Shown: one piece after another, positions 6,280 to 7,516 of the stretch | How positions within the stretch are numbered: the first letter of the stretch is position 1 | How the letters are laid out: every line of letters starts with the position of its first letter | Source: Candidatus Caldarchaeum sp. | Lineage (GTDB): Archaea > Thermoproteota > Nitrososphaeria_A > Caldarchaeales > Caldarchaeaceae | DNA length: 7,516 nucleotides | Reading direction: 5' to 3' | Assembly: GCA_025054515.1 (NCBI GenBank) | Contig: JANWZT010000058.1 | Location: 1-7,516 of the forward strand | Program-made: the position numbers and the translations under genes | Notes under the pieces: generated by a model | What the model was told of the DNA's origin: nothing | Database searches by the model: none | What the model saw: only the letters and a program-made list of their open reading frames with translations

Positions 6280-6830
6280 AGTTTTTTGCGGTGTCTGCGG
6301 GCTTTTTCAACTGCTTCGTCGGCTGCTTGTTCGGGGTCGGAAGTGTAGGTGGCGGTGGTTAGTTTTCTTTGGTCGAAGTGTCCGTCGGGATGTGTTTGCC
6401 GTAGCTGGTCTGACGGATATCCGGTGTCGGTGACGATGATGAGGGGGATGCGGTAGAGGTATGCGAGGTATGCTTCGATGATGGTTCCGGCGCCGCCGCC
6501 GAGGATGACGAAGCTGTCGCTGCTTCTGACGAGGGGGATGCTTCTGGATTGGAGTGTTTGGCCGGTTTTGATGACGATGGTGTTGTAGGGGTTGTGTCGT
6601 GGATGGGTTTCGTCGATGAATTCGTCTTCGATGGGGATGACGCCGACGGTGATTCCGCCACGGTTGGAAAATTCTTCGCAGACGACACGCATCAGCCCTC
6701 CGTCGCCGCCCGTCAGCAAAACCACTTCATCCCGGTATTCCGCGAGCCGCGCGGCGAACCGCCGGGTTTTTTCGACGGCTGCCGGGTAGGGTGTTTTGTC
6801 GCTGGAGCATCCGACGCCGATTTGAAGCAT
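6276..6830 (-). CDS. SLOG/LOG-like Rossmann protein (TIGR00725-type)
   Basis: A 184-residue Rossmann-fold protein of the LOG/'lysine decarboxylase-like' superfamily. Visible blocks are IGVGCSS (4-10), LLTGGDGGLM (38-47) as the nucleotide-binding loop, TVGVIPIEDEF (61-71), SRS (95-97) in the position of the LOG arginine, and LGGGAGTIIEA (110-120), which matches the PGGxGTxxE signature with E119 kept. Classical LOG enzymes release cytokinin-type bases from nucleotides; TIGR00725-like archaeal members are uncharacterised nucleotide binders or hydrolases, so no reaction is claimed. The length fits. ATG 6830 has a TATA box (CTATAAA) at -27. The gene diverges from the CRISPR leader, with 177 bases between ATG and the first repeat. 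SLOG domains also occur as nucleotide sensors in conflict systems, but here adjacency alone is not evidence of that role. Confidence 0.85.
   Translation of the reverse strand: MLQIGVGCSSDKTPYPAAVEKTRRFAARLAEYRDEVVLLTGGDGGLMRVVCEEFSNRGGITVGVIPIEDEFIDETHPRHNPYNTIVIKTGQTLQSRSIPLVRSSDSFVILGGGAGTIIEAYLAYLYRIPLIIVTDTGYPSDQLRQTHPDGHFDQRKLTTATYTSDPEQAADEAVEKARRHRKKL
6281..6288 (+). terminator. T-run candidate terminator for glutamate dehydrogenase
   Basis: Six T residues (6282-6287) begin 3 bases past the glutamate dehydrogenase stop and lie within the last codons of the convergent SLOG gene. A plausible intrinsic archaeal terminator, from the T-run only. Confidence 0.35.
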
Positions 6831-6853
6831 GTTCCGTTCCGTCTGGAAGCCTG

Positions 6854-6860
6854 TTTATAG
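6854..6860 (-). promoter_or_regulatory. TATA box for the SLOG-like gene
   Basis: Minus-strand CTATAAA is centred 27 bases before ATG 6830, the best-matching box in the window, and marks the left limit of the CRISPR leader region. Confidence 0.55.
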
Positions 6861-7007
6861 AGGCGTTCGCCGTTGGATGGTGGGTTTTATTTAAGGGTTT
6901 CGAAAAGCCCGGGCCAAAACCTAAATACAACCCCAAAACATCTAACACCTGAACAAAGCGGCTGCCAAAACGCCGCAAAACCCCAAAAAACAACCGAATC
7001 ACGCACA
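6861..7007 (+). promoter_or_regulatory. CRISPR leader with candidate promoters
   Basis: A 147-base non-coding stretch directly before the first repeat. Its first part is G/T-rich; from about 6901 it is strongly A/C-rich on the plus strand. Two TATA-like elements point into the array: TTTTATTTAAG (6885-6895) and CCTAAATA (6920-6927), predicting transcription starts near 6916 and 6950 if the usual spacing of about 25-27 bases holds. The heptamer CCAAAAC occurs at 6914, 6933 and 6965, with a relative (CCAAAAA) at 6983. No ORF with coding character crosses it. The position on the 5' side of repeats ending in ATTGAAAG identifies it as the leader end. Confidence 0.7.
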
Positions 7008-7516
7008 GTGATCCCGCGAGAGGGAATTGAAAGCATATCCATTCACGTATAACGTCAGCAGACGCCTGTAAACCGTCGTGATCCCGCGAGAGGGAATTGA
7101 AAGTTGTTTTAGGCTTTCTCCTCGATGGGTCGACAGCGACAGCTGTGATCCCGCGAGAGGGAATTGAAAGTTCACTCATTTTCGGACACCTCTGTTTGGT
7201 CTGTTTCCAGCTGTGATCCCGCGAGAGGGAATTGAAAGATAATATCGCATGAAAAGGCAGGTATTCTACGTGAAGTGATCCCGCGAGAGGGAATTGAAAG
7301 TTTTTCACATTTCGAGCAATAAAAAAACTTCTCATAGAGTGATCCCGCGAGAGGGAATTGAAAGAATAAAAACTTCGACATAATTCATGATAACCCAGCC
7401 AACACGTGATCCCGCGAGAGGGAATTGAAAGTTGAAATAAGGGGGTGAATATGATGGCGGAATCTTTTGAGAAGGTGATCCCGCGAGAGGGAATTGAAAG
7501 GACTTATTTCAACCAG
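7008..7516 (+). CRISPR. CRISPR array, eight 26-base repeats, continues past the window
   Basis: Eight identical 26-base repeats start at 7008, 7078, 7145, 7213, 7275, 7339, 7406 and 7475. Each begins GTGATCCC and ends ATTGAAAG. The seven complete spacers are 44, 41, 42, 36, 38, 41 and 43 bases; a further partial spacer fills 7501-7516, so the array goes on. The flanking bases vary at both repeat ends, which fixes the repeat at 26 bases. TCCC (repeat bases 5-8) can pair with GGGA (15-18) around a GCGAGA loop, leaving ATTGAAAG as the likely 8-base 5' handle of each crRNA. This sets the transcription direction as plus and the leader on the left. The handle is common in archaeal type I and III systems; the subtype cannot be named because no cas gene is present. 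ORFs drawn through the array are artefacts of repeats. Confidence 0.98.

Noticed and set aside
7104..7212. Spacers 2 and 3 both end in CAGCT
   Set aside because: Only five bases are shared and the other spacers differ, so the repeat boundary is not moved; probably chance.
6727..7335. A 202-codon minus-strand open frame running through the leader and array
   Set aside because: Most of it translates the CRISPR repeats and spacers, giving the same SRGI/SLSRDH-type peptide again and again; it is not a gene.
7239..7338. ATG codons with open frames in spacers 4 (plus) and 5 (minus)
   Set aside because: In about 40 A/T-rich bases an ATG on either strand is expected by chance, and neither has a Shine-Dalgarno sequence in front.

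Overview
The window looks like chromosomal DNA of a thermophilic archaeon. The evidence is a deoxyhypusine synthase gene, an archaeal-type 2-phosphoglycerate-forming glycerate kinase, a glutamate dehydrogenase, a winged-helix/minimal-nucleotidyltransferase plus HEPN pair, and a CRISPR repeat ending in ATTGAAAG. In addition, nearly every gene has an A/T-rich TATA-like box centred about 26-27 bases before its start codon, the signature of leaderless archaeal transcription. Base composition is mixed (moderate GC). A TACK-group archaeon of the Aigarchaeota/Thaumarchaeota kind is my guess from overall style; the phylum cannot be proved from this window.

Layout, left to right. At 93-1246 (+) a two-gene operon encodes a winged-helix nucleotidyltransferase and a HEPN protein that overlap by ATGA. 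At 1374-2006 (-) lies a VTT/DedA-like membrane protein, preceded at 2073-2393 (-) by a small cysteine-rich, probably zinc-binding protein of unknown function. At 2498-3904 (+) is glycerate 2-kinase. Facing it with a 5-base gap is deoxyhypusine synthase (3910-4941, -). A 102-base divergent promoter region separates that from glutamate dehydrogenase (5044-6279, +). Its stop overlaps the stop of a SLOG/TIGR00725-like Rossmann protein (6276-6830, -). From about 6861 there is an A/C-rich CRISPR leader, then a CRISPR array from 7008 that runs off the right edge: eight identical 26-base repeats and seven complete spacers. No cas genes are in the window.

Functionally the metabolic genes are a mixed housekeeping set (glycerate phosphorylation, glutamate/2-oxoglutarate interconversion, aIF5A modification) and do not form one pathway. 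The defence-related content is the CRISPR array and, possibly, the nucleotidyltransferase-HEPN pair. I did not find a convincing new multi-gene system. The points most worth a second look are two spacers that look like ribosome-binding-site/start-codon regions of foreign genes, a repeated motif in the CRISPR leader, the uncharacterised cysteine-rich protein, a HEPN protein without the usual RNase histidine, and a strong switching of strand base composition (G/T versus A/C) within and between genes.
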